This document shows, one piece after another, positions 10,195 through 21,277 of a stretch of 64,000 nt of DNA. Each line of letters begins with the position of its first letter. The stretch's first letter is position 1. The notes beneath the pieces are model-generated. The model ran no database searches, was not told the DNA's origin, and saw nothing but the letters and a program-made list of their open reading frames with translations. Origin of the DNA: Antitrichia curtipendula (Eukaryota; Streptophyta; Bryopsida; Hypnales; Leucodontaceae). The stretch is taken from the NCBI GenBank assembly GCA_951230915.1, contig OX579639.1, positions 3,906,001 to 3,970,000 on the forward strand. Direction: 5' to 3'. A program made the translations under genes and the position numbers.

Positions 10195-10688
10195 CAAGCG
10201 AGTACGTCCCCGCCCCGACGTCCCCGCCCGAACGCCTTCTCGTGTGGAGTCGGGAGTGCGGGAGTCGGGAGTTTCGCTCTCTGCATCCAGGAGTCCCCGC
10301 CCTGACGTCCCCGACCCAACGTCCCCGCCCTGACAAGTACGTCCCCGTCCCAACAAGTACGTCCCCGCCCTGACGTCTTTGCCCAGCGCCCCCGCCCGAA
10401 CGCCTTCTGGGGCGGGATTCGGGAGTGCGGGAGTCGGGAGTTTCGCTCTCTGCATCCCCTGGTCACACGTCCCCGCCCTAACGAGTACGTCCCCGCCCCT
10501 ACGTCCCCGCCCTGGAGAGTACGTCCCCGCCCAAACGCTCGAGCACATCGAATTCGTCCCTGCCTTGGCGAATTTTTTTTAATTCAATCGAATAAGTCCC
10601 CACCCTCACGCAGTACGTCCCCGCCCTTGTGTAGTACGTCCGCGCCCTTACGTGGAGTTCTGCCAACCACCAGGAGGGAGTATATAAG
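10195..10688 (+). promoter_or_regulatory. GC-box array C (about 17 units) and TATA box of the hAT transposase
   Basis: About seventeen matches or near matches to (GTAC)GTCCCCGCCC are spread over ~460 bases, followed by TATATAAGG at 10681. The transposase ATG at 10910 is 229 bases downstream of the TATA. Subterminal repeats bound by the BED zinc finger are a known feature of hAT elements (Ac of maize), so these units could be transposase-binding sites as well as promoter boxes; that role is inferred. Last units (GTACGTCCGCGCCC, AAGTCCCCACCC) are degenerate. Confidence 0.7.
10210..10475 (+). repeat. Internal duplication within array C
   Basis: The segment CCGCCCGAACGCCTTCT ... GGGAGTGCGGGAGTCGGGAG ... 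TTTCGCTCTCTGCATCC occurs twice, beginning near 10224 and near 10392, so a ~170-bp block of the array has been tandemly duplicated. The second copy has GGGGCGGGATT in place of CGTGTGGAGT. Confidence 0.7.
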
Positions 10689-10909
10689 GACGAGTACGCA
10701 GAATTAAAGGCACGTTTTCCCCTGGACCTCATCATTCTCGGACTTCTCAGAGCTCCTTGATAGAGTTTATTGGGTGGAAAGCGGCCTTGGTTCTCGGCTG
10801 AGGTGATGTAAAAATCAGTTCAAGCAGGGAACCGACGCTAACTACTTTCACAAGTACGAAGTTGTAAAAGACAATACAAGCACAAGTGAAGAGTTTCAAC
10901 TTGTAGGTT

Positions 10910-13900
10910 GTGATGGCGACAAATCGAAAAACCACAAGAGAGTGGGAACCGTGGTATGATTTCTCTGCTGATGGATCTAAAGTCACATGTGTCTTTTGTG
11001 GCGGGACAGTGGCTTACAAACGTGAGCGTGCTTTTGCACACTACGGTTATAAAGCAAAAAGTGAGCGAGCAGTGTGTTCCAAAATACCTCGAGCGGTGAG
11101 ACATAAATTTGCCAACTGTGCTGGATTTGTTCCACAACGCACAAATTTGGAGGATCCGTACGACGGTGAATCAATTCCGAGCGATCCATCCGTAGCAGCT
11201 CCAAATGTTGCCACGGAAAATATAAATGTACCTGCTCGGAATGAAGGAGAAGGAGAGGGAAGAAGGCGTTTGGAGGTTCCAAATGAAAATGAAGACCGAC
11301 TACCAAGATCAAACAGTGAAGTAGCATCGAATTTCACAAGATCAAGATCATTACGTCAACAACAAATGGTAGATGCCTTCAACATTGCAAAGAGGAAAGA
11401 GTTGGATTCAAAGTGGGCAAGCTTTTTTTATGAGGCAAATGTACCCTTCAACATTACAAGAAATCCCGCTTTCATTGAGGCAGTGAAGGCAACTTTTTTG
11501 GCACGATTTGAATATTCTCCACCTTCGTACCACCAATTGAGAACAAACTTGATTGAACCGAAGAAGCTGCAGATTGAGAATGAGATATCTGCAAGAACAA
11601 ATTTTGCAGTAAAAAATTATGGGGTAACGATTTGCACAGATGGTTGGGACGATGTAAATCGACGGCCTCTCATGAATGTCATGATGTCGTGTCCCGCAGG
11701 TGATGTGTTTATGGGGTCCATCGACACTATAGGGGAGAACAAGACAATGGTCTATATAGCAGACCAATTGAAAACCTTCATCGAGAAAGTGGGTCCCAAT
11801 AATGTAACTCAAATTTGTACAGACAATGCGAGTAACATGCTTGGTGCGATGGATGACGTAGTTCTCACATATCCGCACATCTTTAAGCAAGGGTGCGCGG
11901 CACATGTACTGGATTTGTTGCTTGAAGATTGGGCCAAGTTGCCGGATTTCAAAGATTTAATTGCAAGGGCGAAGACAGTGTGCAATTATATCAGAAATCA
12001 CCATGCAATAATGTCAACTTTCCGGGAGTTGAGTCCAGACTTGCAGCTTGTAGTACCGGCTGAAACTCGTTTTGCTTCGCACTTTCTCATGTTGCAACGA
12101 CTGGTGACACTAAAACCTATCTTGGAGTAGTTGGGAGGACAACCACGAGTCCAAAATTATGTTGCAGCACTTCGGAATAGGCAAAACGGACCGCAGAACC
12201 GGAGGGACGCAATGTACGTACTGAATACCATTGATGATTTAACATTTTGGCAGAGGTGTAAAAATTACGTGTTCATTGTGGAAGACGTTTTGAAGGCCTT
12301 GCGTGTGTTTGATGGATGGGAACCAGCTATGGGCAAGGCATGGATCACAATGTACAGGTTGCGACAACATGTTTTTCAGCTCAGAGAGGGTCCTTTCTTC
12401 CTTCCGGATCATCTAGCTGAGGTCATGGAAAAGACATTTGAGGAGAGGTGGAAAATGTTTTTTACCGACTTGCACTATGCCGGGGCATTGCTGAATCCTT
12501 ATATCAAGGACAACGCAGCTCTAAGGGAAGATGGAACGGCCCTTCGTGCACTACATCGGGTTGTTCAAAAAATGAAGGATGCGGTGGGTGTGCGTTTTGA
12601 TGACGTCATACAAGAGTATGTGCAATACGTGGAGGGTGAAGGACCCTATAGTCCTGACGCATCACTGGACATTCGGGAAGCAAAGTTGCTTCCACATCGA
12701 TGGTGGGAAGCAATTGGAGATCGCTTCTTGTCCAAAATTGCGAAGCGTATTTTAGCCCTTACATGTTCAGCATCGTCTTGTGAACGGAATTTCAGTATGT
12801 ACTCCTTCGTCCACAACAGAAGCAGAAATCGTCTAGCAGTGGAGAAGGTTGAGACTTTAGTGTACATTTATACCAACAGCCGCGTCCTTCGTCAAAAACC
12901 TGGAGCAGATCCAGTTCGTTGGTATGATTTGAACAACGTATCAGAGGATTCGGATCCGGATGCACTTGGACCCGTTCCAGTCGATGAACCTAACCGCCAT
13001 CGAGAATTTGATGCTATGCTAGCGGCAGAAGAAGAAGAGGACGACATGGAAGCGAATCAACCACCACCTGCACCTGAAGCAAACCCACATGGTTGGGGGC
13101 GAGACATGGACCACTGCGAAGAAGCAAGAAACTATTACGGGGAAGAAGACGATATGGAAGACAACATTCGTCATGATGCCTGGGGACCTTGGGCTCCCAA
13201 TCCTCGTCGTAGTCTATCTTCTATACATCGAGAAGAACAAGAAGATGAAATTGGTAATGAAGTAGATCCTTTTGTTTTTCCTGTAGAAGAGGATGAAGCC
13301 ATAGTTGAAGATGACGATGTTCAAAATGACGACAACGACAACGATGAAGACAATGATGATGACATTCTTCCACCTCAAAACAATCGTGGAAATAGAGATG
13401 ATGAAAATGGACGAAATGGACGAAATGGACGAAATGGACGAAATGGCACAAACCCTATAGTTCTAGACCATGAAGGGCCTACTGAGGATGCTGCAATGAT
13501 TGTAAGCGACAACAGGCTGGGCGGAACTAACAACGTCAACGCAGATGTACATAGACATTTGAGAGCGAGCCTCGAAAATACAAGGACAAGCGAGACCATC
13601 GACATAATTGAACCAACTGGTAATATTTCGAGGCTATTTGATGTCCAACGTGTACGGAACAGAGGAGGCGTTCGAGGAGTCGATCCTATCCATCCACCCT
13701 CTTCTGTAGCAATTCCTAGTACAGTGCAAGAGCATCGTACGTTTGTGCCCCCTCGGCTACATTTTTCTCCGAATATATCTGGAAATTCCAATCCCAGACC
13801 TTTTCAAGAAGGGTTAGGCTCAGGGGGAGATGGAAATGTCGTAGTGGATAATGCTCCCAATATTGAAGCAGATGGTAGACCCTCTGAAAGCACCGTAGTC

Positions 13901-14425
13901 CATGCGGTGGGTCAGTATACTGCTCGCGGTTCTGGTGGTCGTGGTGGTCGTGGAGGAAGAAACAATGATAGAGACCACGGAGACACAATGCCAATAGCTC
14001 GCAAACTTCCACATCGTGGAGTCGGAGCCAGGTTAGCTGAGGAAGAAGTATTGCCATTTGTGCAGACTTATACTCCGGGACCTACATCCTCAACCCCAGC
14101 ATTTGTGATTCCTGCAGGCCTAGTTATAAATTCTGATGCGGAGAACCCAGATGCTAGAAGATACAAAATGTTGCGGTTGAACCGTAGTGGTGGAAATAGA
14201 ATCATGGAGGTCCGCAATGAGAACTCAGAGTTTGAAGGTCAACAAACAGACGGAGATGAACATGTTGGAAGGGAAGATTATGCAGACGGGGATGATGAGT
14301 ACGACGAGGACTGTGACGAAGCCCCGGATGACAACGATTTGCTCATTCGCCATGTTCAGCGAGCAGGCCCTTCTACTCAAGCAGTTCGCCGATCAAGTCG
14401 TTTCAAAGATGTAGGCGAACCATGA
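10910..14425 (+). pseudogene. hAT transposase (BED zinc finger, DUF659, C-terminal dimerisation), one in-frame TAG
   Basis: ATG at 10910 opens a frame of 1171 codons to TGA 14423-14425, interrupted once by TAG 12128-12130 after LVTLKPILE; the downstream part resumes in the same frame. Residues ~10-60 form a BED-type zinc finger (C26-x2-C29, H43, C55). A DUF659-type RNase-H core follows, with CTDGWDD (D244) and CTDNASN (D305) as the likely first two catalytic acids. Near codon 625 the SSCERNFS motif supplies the glutamate, and the RNRLAVEKVETLVYIY stretch is the dimerisation region. The last ~460 codons are an unusual acidic, low-complexity extension with a (NGR)n run and an RGSGGRGGRGGRNN patch. 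The gene is intronless. The TAG may be a disabling CAG-to-TAG change; readthrough is less likely but not excluded. Confidence 0.85.
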
Positions 14426-15351
14426 GCACACGTAGGACATGTAGGCAGTTCTTAAAATGACCTATGTGTAAAGAATGAGTAGTAAGTTGTGAGGTAATAG
14501 TATGACAGGAGCACAAGTTGATAGAGTCTGGAAGTCTCATTTTCATAGTCATGTTATCGGATTATGTATAGACGAAATCCAAATATATTTGTGTTTTTCG
14601 CAAAGAAACGTGCATATATATTGCTTGTACCTTGATGTTGTGTGATGCATTTGAATTATGTTGTCCATAGCCATGACTTTATAAGAGGAAAGTGAAATGT
14701 ATTAATTTCTCATGAAATGAATAATTTAATGAATTCATAGAATTGTAGATAATTGAAATATAAAAGCAGTGGCGTATGTTAGCATTGACTACTTATTTTT
14801 TTTTTCCATCAAAAGCAGGAGTTAAGGTAACCAAAGCCCAAGGGGCCATAAAAGCAATCACTTTCTATTTTTTTTTAAAACAAGAAATAAAGCTGTGTGG
14901 TCCTTTGGAGAAAAAAGAGATCATCCATAAATAGTGACTAATAATGGTTTGGTAATTAAAGGATTTTACTTTAGAGGATAACAAATGGGGCACCAAAACA
15001 TTCACTCAGATATCTTTTTTGATCAAAGTAGGTAGAGTAATTAAAAGGTCAGCAAAGCATTGTCTTTTCGGAAATAATATAGAAGACTTTAGTATAACCC
15101 ATTTTTCTCTTAAGCATTCATTTACCGATTTTTTTATGAAAAAGGTAACGGAAGTACAATACAGACACTCCCACAACAAAGACAGCAGACACTTAAATAT
15201 TGACTTACCAATTTTTTGGTAAATAAAATGTTTTGGATGATCAACGAGACACTTACTCGCAATCTTTTCTTAATTAAAAGGGTGAATCATTGAATCCTAA
15301 ACTAAGAGGGCTTATAAACATAAAATTACATTTTTTTCCACTTTTCAAGTA
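14426..15351. other. hAT 3' flank and AT-rich spacer
   Basis: The first ~200 bases are the likely transposase 3'UTR and end of the transposon; the rest is AT-rich with many stops. No gene or RNA supported. Confidence 0.4.
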
Positions 15352-16319
15352 TTAAGGGAACCAAGGGGGCATTTAAAGTCCCATTATCACCTCGGGGGAC
15401 ATGCCGGATTTTGGGCAGGTTCCTATGAGCTCATATTTCATTGAAAACTTTTTGAACCTTTCTCATAAGGTAGAAAATGTGATTAGCTTTGTAGAAATAT
15501 AATTTTAATAGAAATTGGTGCTTAGGAGCAGAAGTTATTGCATAAAAAGCCTCAAAGTGAACTTGGCGTGCAACAAAAAGAAAACCAGAAGAAGTCAAAA
15601 TAAAACTTTTCAAATTTTTGTAATAAAATATCAAATTTTTGTCTACATTTGAAGCTTTGACTCATTCTATTTGGACTAGAAATGAGAGAGTTATGGACAG
15701 TCTTGTTTTTTGGGCAATCTAAACATCTTCTTGCAAAAAATAAGTTTTAACTTTTAAGATGCAATTTTGAATGCAAATTTTCTTGATTTTCAATTTTTTT
15801 TTGGATACAATTAATTTTGTTTGCTTTCACGAACTCACCATTGTGATTAGTATGTTTCAATTCCATCTTAGAGCTATTAACAATTTAGTTTTTTATTCAA
15901 TGTTGGACCTACATCTACTTAATAATTTTTCAAAGATTGAAAATCAAATAATTTATTTTTGAAATTTTTTCCCTAGACTTTCAACCCAATTTCTCAACAT
16001 AAATTTTTTTTTATTCAAACATAGTAGTAGTCCAAAATTTTTCTACAAACAAAGTTCAAAGCCATCTAAAATCAGTAAAATGGCAGGCTAACATTCCAAA
16101 AAAAAATCTTTTTCCAACTTTGAATGCTAATATCTTCAAATCTATAGGGTCAAATGTCATGAATATTTTACTACACCATTTCAAAAAAGTGAGGTACAAG
16201 ATCCTACAATTTCATTCTTAAAAAAATATATTTTTTATTTTTTTGAATGAACCCAATAGAAATGGCAATTTGGAGTGGTTCTTGACAAAAAAAAGGGCCT
16301 TGGAACTTCAGAGGTTAAG
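15352..16319 (-). mobile_element. TTAA-type non-autonomous element, copy 3
   Basis: Left end TTAAGGGAACCAAGGGGGCA, right end AAAGGGCCTTGGAACTTCAG followed by GGTTAA; length about 968 bases. Inverted relative to copies 1 and 2. The internal family block appears at 15648-15700 (GAAGCTTTGACTCATTCTAT, then TTGGACTAGAAATGAGAGAG). No coding capacity. Confidence 0.6.
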
Positions 16320-18099
16320 GATTCTTTGACGCAAGCATTCAGTAGCACTCAAAGTCGTTTTTGGCCAAGAAACAAAGTTTGGTCCTGAGTGGTTCATAAA
16401 TAGACATTCGTGATAATTTTATTTGTCCATTTGCATAAATCAATATAGAGTTTAGACTCATGCAGGATTCCTATATTGTCATGCTAAAAATCCTAAAATG
16501 TAGAAATCAAGATAGCATGTGAATGGCAAGTAGAAAAAAGAAATTACAAAAGGAAATATTGTTTTCCACAATTGCCTATTTTGTGGAGGAACTCAAAATT
16601 GTGATATCCAAATGTTGGCTTTTAATTCAGTTTAGAGCAAATTCCTAGAAGCTCATGAAATTTCAAAGTCATTTTGGGGTTAAGCCCCGCATGATAGGTT
16701 TCCCAAAACAAGAAAACTTAGAAGTTGCTGAACACAAAAAACTTTGAACACCAAAATGCCAAAACACTAATACCAATAGTTCCAATTGTCTGAAACCCTT
16801 TGCACGCAAAAAACAAACTATTTTGGCACTCGAGTACCGAATCAGACCTTCACATACGGTAATTTTAGGGGGGCATAAAATACCATAAATTAGAAAATTA
16901 GGTAATAAAAATAGGGACCATTTAATTGTTCAAGGTCATCAAAATTTCCCCCAAAGTAAAACCTTGTCTGCCCATGATGTATGTTCCCATAACCCTCACA
17001 TAGAGTGGTCCCGAGCTAAAGAACTAGGAGAGAATTCCAAATATTAAACTTAAGAATGTACATTATAAAAAGCAATACAAAATAATATTTTAATGGCGAA
17101 CTAGAAATAAAAGTTATAAAATATGATTCAACTGTATTCAAGCAACTACAGAATTTTGCCTCTTTAAAAAATAAATGACATGATCTTATACAAGCATGCA
17201 AAACGTTTTAAACATTGCATTTTGATTGATGGATTGAAAGTTTTGACAAGCTTCATTTTGGAGGCAATTATTGCATCTCTCTAAAAATAATATTTGAAGT
17301 CAAATATTAATATATTTAAAAATATATATATATATAGGATGTAAATATATTACAACAACATTCTCACTAGTGGAATTTATTCTTTTAATTATATTTTCGG
17401 TTTATTCACATGCATTTGCTTGTTGCTAGTCAATACAAATTGTCTATGCAAAAAATTTATATTTAAGTATGAATTTGAAATGTTTTTTGTTAAGAAGTTT
17501 TCACTTGTTTCTAGAGTTGCAAGGCAAAGATGAAACTTTATCTAACAATTGGATTACCATGAAAGTTAAGGGGGAAAACTTTGCATTGTTTTAGGACATT
17601 ATGATGGTGTTTTGAAACATTTTATATCTTGATACAACCAAAGGGGAGAATTTCATGTTATGAATAAAACATTCAAACCAAACAAATTCAAGGAAGAATG
17701 ATATTCCTCCTACAACGAATTGGAACTTCAAAAGATTAACACCCACAAAAATTAATCTATAATCTTTTGTAAAAGCCATAAACATTTAAGAAAATTAATT
17801 CTAATCTTTTTATACATAACTGAAAAGGACGACATATAGAAAGCTACTTGAAGACGGGTTTGAAGAAGATAAACATTGGTTGAAGGACATATGGAAGGCT
17901 AATCAAAGAAGATAAATGTTGGGCACTTACCAAGAGTCTTGTACAACAGATAAACTTGTCTAATAAATTCCCCATTGATTTATTTGTTGGCTTTCTATTG
18001 TTTTTTCTTTCAATTAAAAGGAGGCTTTGCATTGATAAAAACCACATGTAAGGAGGTTTGTGGAGGACCTTACTGAAAAAATGAGCCAAGCAGAGCCTT
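16320..18099. other. AT-rich intergenic sequence
   Basis: No frame of convincing composition, no RNA gene and no clear repeat. GGGGTTAAGCCCC at 16676 is a short palindrome around a TTAA but has no partner end nearby. Confidence 0.4.
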
Positions 18100-18106
18100 G
18101 TAGTAT

Positions 18107-18592
18107 TGTTGATTGTTCAAATTGAAAATCCTAGAGCCAATACAGGCCCTTGTAAGGGAGCCAACCCATTTCCAACTAGATAAGCAATTACGCATATTTG
18201 CCGGGCGGTGTTCTTTAAAGGAGGGATTTTTCCGTGTGTAGAAATTGAGTTCAGAAGGTTGCCATAGTTTTCTAGATTTTTATTTCTCAAATCCTAATTA
18301 CTATGAATTTTTTGTTGAAGATTCTATTCAACCTATACTTCAACCTCTACTAATTATATAGACCTCCCTATATCCGACCAAGGATTGGTTGCAATATTGA
18401 GAGTCTTGTAGCCAATCACAATGCGCCACAACTGCTTTCGGAACCATGCCGTAATTAATGACTGTTCGTCTCATGCTGAGCAGAAAGAGAACATCCTACA
18501 TAGCGAAAAATGGGTGCCTGGTCCGAAATGGGTCGGCTCCCTTAGCATTGCTAATTGTTCAGATTTTAAAATCCTGGAGCCAGTACAGGGCC
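18107..18592. repeat. Paired direct and inverted repeats, ~0.5 kb
   Basis: The stretch around 18107-18147 (ATTGTTCAAATTGAAAATCC, then TAGAGCCAATACAGG) recurs as a direct copy at 18549-18592 (ATTGTTCAGATTTTAAAATC, then CTGGAGCCAGTACAGGG). Between them, TAAGGGAGCCAACCCATTTC at 18153 pairs with its inverse GAAATGGGTCGGCTCCCTTA at 18525. The combination suggests a rearranged foldback element or a duplicated fragment. No coding content is evident. Confidence 0.5.
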
Positions 18593-18639
18593 TAGTAAGC
18601 ATTGCTGATTGTTCAGATTGAAAATCCTACGCAAAACTA

Positions 18640-19700
18640 CTACACAATTCTCAAAGGAGAAATAAGAAGAGCTCCAAGAAAGAGTAGTAGAAGCTCGTGA
18701 ATCTCGTTGTTGCCACTCAAGAATCAGTTCAAAGACAGAGTGTGTCACAAATGTTAGGCTTGCTTCAACCGATGATGAAATTGAGCTTAATTCAAAAACT
18801 CAACCGAATTGCCAAATAAAGTGTCATACAATGATCTAACTGTGGAACCATGGGGGGTGCACAATAGAGAGCTCAGTGACACTAAAGCTCAGGGAGCAAA
18901 CAACAGGATTAATATTGTGTCAAATTCATTCAATCTCACATACTCATCCAATCTCACATATCAAATTGTACTGTACTCAACATTCTTGAACAATATCGTA
19001 GTAGTCATCTTCTACATATCTTTGTTGCCAATAAAGATATCTTTGTGGTTACTATAAACTCTTCTCCATTGCTACAGTATTTCCGAGCTATTTGATTCTT
19101 TCGCCATATTGTCCATCCTTCTTTCCGTAATCCTAATTGTCCCACCTAATCCTACACATCATTTCTTTCAAAGGATGGACTTCCAATTGGGTCAAGAATG
19201 TTTTGACAATGTTGTGTGTAACAAAATTATCAATCCAACACTGAAAAAGGAGCTGAATAAATGAGAAATGTAATTGGATTGATGATGCTCTAAGCTCACT
19301 CTATTGCAGGAAGCATTGCTCAGCGACTAACTAACTAACTAGAGCCTTGCACTGAAATGAACGGAATCATAATATACTGATCAACGGATGGTAAACTACA
19401 TAACTAGTAGAGCTGCCCTTGTCCTGAACAAGACGCAAATTTCATGTCCTAGCAGATGCCATACAACCTCCTAACGAGAAAACACAGGAGGACTCTTCAG
19501 AAGAATAAGTAACCAAGATAGGGGGAACACAGCAGATATCAGTGAGCTGGTTGAATTCTAAACTTCATTTGTATTCATGTCACCTCTTGGCACAAACAGT
19601 GAAGGGTTAAGTAACAATCTCTAGTACATTCTCTGTACAAATTCTTTATCTCCCATTCTTCGACTTCAATACTCGATCAATTAGCTTTCACTCAAAGCGC
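18640..19700. other. Intergenic sequence downstream of GT14 gene
   Basis: No gene is supported. Composition is more balanced than the AT-rich flank to the left, and part may be old transposon sequence or distal 3' region of the GT14 gene. Confidence 0.35.
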
Positions 19701-19714
19701 TACTCTAAAGAGGC

Positions 19715-20200
19715 CACACCCGCCATTTACCAAGACGAGGGAATGGAGCGCGCCATACCGTCACTGCCACTAATTTAGTAGCCCAATGGATTGAGCCAAT
19801 TACTAGATCATCTCCAATACTCACTACATTAGGTTCAACGAATTCGTTGAATGTGCTAGCTAACTGGAGGAGGCACTTTCCCATTCATCAAGATGGAAGA
19901 ATGAGGAGAACACAACTGTGACTCCCCATACGGTAGCAATCTAATGAACTAAGCTACTACTCCAATACTTGATGGATCCGGTTTCAGCCTATTCGTTCAA
20001 AGCACTACCTGAAGGACTACGAGGAAGCCACATCCCCCAATTCATCAAAATGGCAGAATCGTGAGCGCAAAATCATGAATCCCCTAATGGCTAATACTTC
20101 ATGATTAGGGTTTCAGTCAATTTGAAGAAAGTGCAAACGGAAGGAATCCCTTTCATCAAGACGGGGGCAAGGGGAGCTCACAATCATGACTCCTCCTGAT
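19715..20200 (-). repeat. Four diverged tandem repeats in the presumed 3'UTR of the GT14 gene
   Basis: Segments near 19715, 19871, 20018 and 20138 share the order CA(C/T)-CC-CATT-CATCAAGATGG, a G/A-rich stretch, and CA-ATCATGACTCC. The period falls from about 155 to about 120 bases. They lie 37-520 bases past the GT14 stop codon on its strand. They do not maintain a reading frame. Confidence 0.5.
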
Positions 20201-20236
20201 GTCGGACGAAGAAACCGAATGGACGCAGCCCTGCAC

Positions 20237-21277
20237 TTACTGGATTGCAAGCAAGGATTCCAAGCTATCCGGCATGAACTTTCTAGCAAACAAGTAACAA
20301 GCATGCCCGGGCTTCCCATTGTACACACACCCCTCGTCCCCTCGAATGCGCTTGTAAAACTCCACGGCGTCCTCTTTCCCGAACTCCCCCGGATGCGAGC
20401 CTCCTTTAGTCCAATCCACCGCCGTCACACTCCGCGTAGCCACTAACTTCCTGAACTCGATCCACAACATAGTCGGAATGTAATGCTCATCCACATAACA
20501 AATGGGCTGACAAAACTGCCGAAACTTCGGATAGTACTTCACATCCGCCACGACGTACGTCGCGAGCTCACGAGAAACTTCGAACCACTGCGCGCCTTTG
20601 CGCCACTGCTCGATCGCGACCTCGGGCAGCATGCGCGCGTCGTAGCGGCCTCTTCCCACGGGAGACGGATCATCAAACACACCAACAAAGCTTTGAACCG
20701 ACTTCAGGAGGTAACGGTACGTGAACGTGAAGTTGCGCAAGGGCGCGCACGATTCCGAAAGTAAGATGAAGCGGGCGTTGTCGGGGTCGAGAAGCGCGTT
20801 CGCTAACAGGCGTCGCTCGGCGTCGCACATGGAAATCTCGCCCCATTTCGTCGCCTGGCTGGCGACATGGCGATGGAAGAAGACTGAAGAGGAAGGGTAA
20901 TCGGGAACGTAACCTGGAAGCGAATGAATGTAGATGCTGTACTGATTCCGAGGCGCGTTTTGGAAATAGGTCTCCCAGAGAGGCGCCAGAGGCAACGGCC
21001 CCTTTGTGAGAAACATGAAGGCAACTTTGGGGGTGCGGGAGACGGGCTGGGTCGCCCTGCGTAGAAGCTCCGCGTCGTCCATAGCCAGTCCGTGCTGAAT
21101 TAGGGTTTCACCAAGGCTGGGTTTGACGTGCACCCCAGTCGTGATCCGCATGTAGCTCAACATTTGGAGCGTCGCCACAACTCCCAGAAGCACTCCGGCG
21201 GCCAGTGTGAGCAGCATTCGTCCCACTCGAATCCCCGATCCATGGTGATGTCTGCCTGCTACCGCGACTTCCTGCAT
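20237..21277 (-). CDS. GT14 family (DUF266) core-2/I-branching-type glycosyltransferase
   Basis: A complete 346-residue protein from ATG 21277 to the stop at 20237. Residues ~20-42 (GRMLLTLAAGVLLGVVATLQ) form a single membrane anchor after a short basic N-terminus, as in type II Golgi glycosyltransferases. The GT14/DUF266 core follows: KVAFMFLTKGPLPLAPLWET, IHSLPGY, WGEISMCDAERRLLANALLD, FILLSESCAPLRNF, GRGRYDARMLPEV, QWRKGAQWFEVSRELA, CYVDEHYIPTML, and a VDWTKGGSHPGEF motif near the end. Plant members probably add sugars to cell-wall glycoproteins or glycans in the Golgi; the acceptor is not predictable. The gene is a single exon here, whereas many plant relatives have introns. The N-terminal ATG has no upstream in-frame alternative of note. 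Confidence 0.9.
   Translation of the reverse strand: MQEVAVAGRHHHGSGIRVGRMLLTLAAGVLLGVVATLQMLSYMRITTGVHVKPSLGETLIQHGLAMDDAELLRRATQPVSRTPKVAFMFLTKGPLPLAPLWETYFQNAPRNQYSIYIHSLPGYVPDYPSSSVFFHRHVASQATKWGEISMCDAERRLLANALLDPDNARFILLSESCAPLRNFTFTYRYLLKSVQSFVGVFDDPSPVGRGRYDARMLPEVAIEQWRKGAQWFEVSRELATYVVADVKYYPKFRQFCQPICYVDEHYIPTMLWIEFRKLVATRSVTAVDWTKGGSHPGEFGKEDAVEFYKRIRGDEGCVYNGKPGHACYLFARKFMPDSLESLLAIQ

Larger units (their letters stand above)
10108..14634 (+). mobile_element. hAT-superfamily transposon, approximate extent
   Basis: The outer limits are tentative. CAAGTACAAG at 10108-10117 and CTTGTACCTTG at 14624-14634 are imperfect inverted copies lying just outside the GC-box array and the transposase 3' end, and the left one resembles the sequence outside array B. 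I could not find an 8-bp target-site duplication, which hAT elements normally create, so the true ends may lie elsewhere. Inside are array C, a TATA box, and a transposase gene with one in-frame stop. Confidence 0.4.

Noticed and set aside
10047..10735. Minus-strand frames rich in GRGR / GGDV / RAGTY repeats
   Set aside because: They are translations of GC-box array C read backwards. The same peptide pattern appears in arrays A and B.
13221..14057. Several minus-strand His/Phe-rich and Ser/Thr-rich frames inside the hAT gene
   Set aside because: Shadows of the repetitive acidic and (NGR)n coding sequence on the plus strand.
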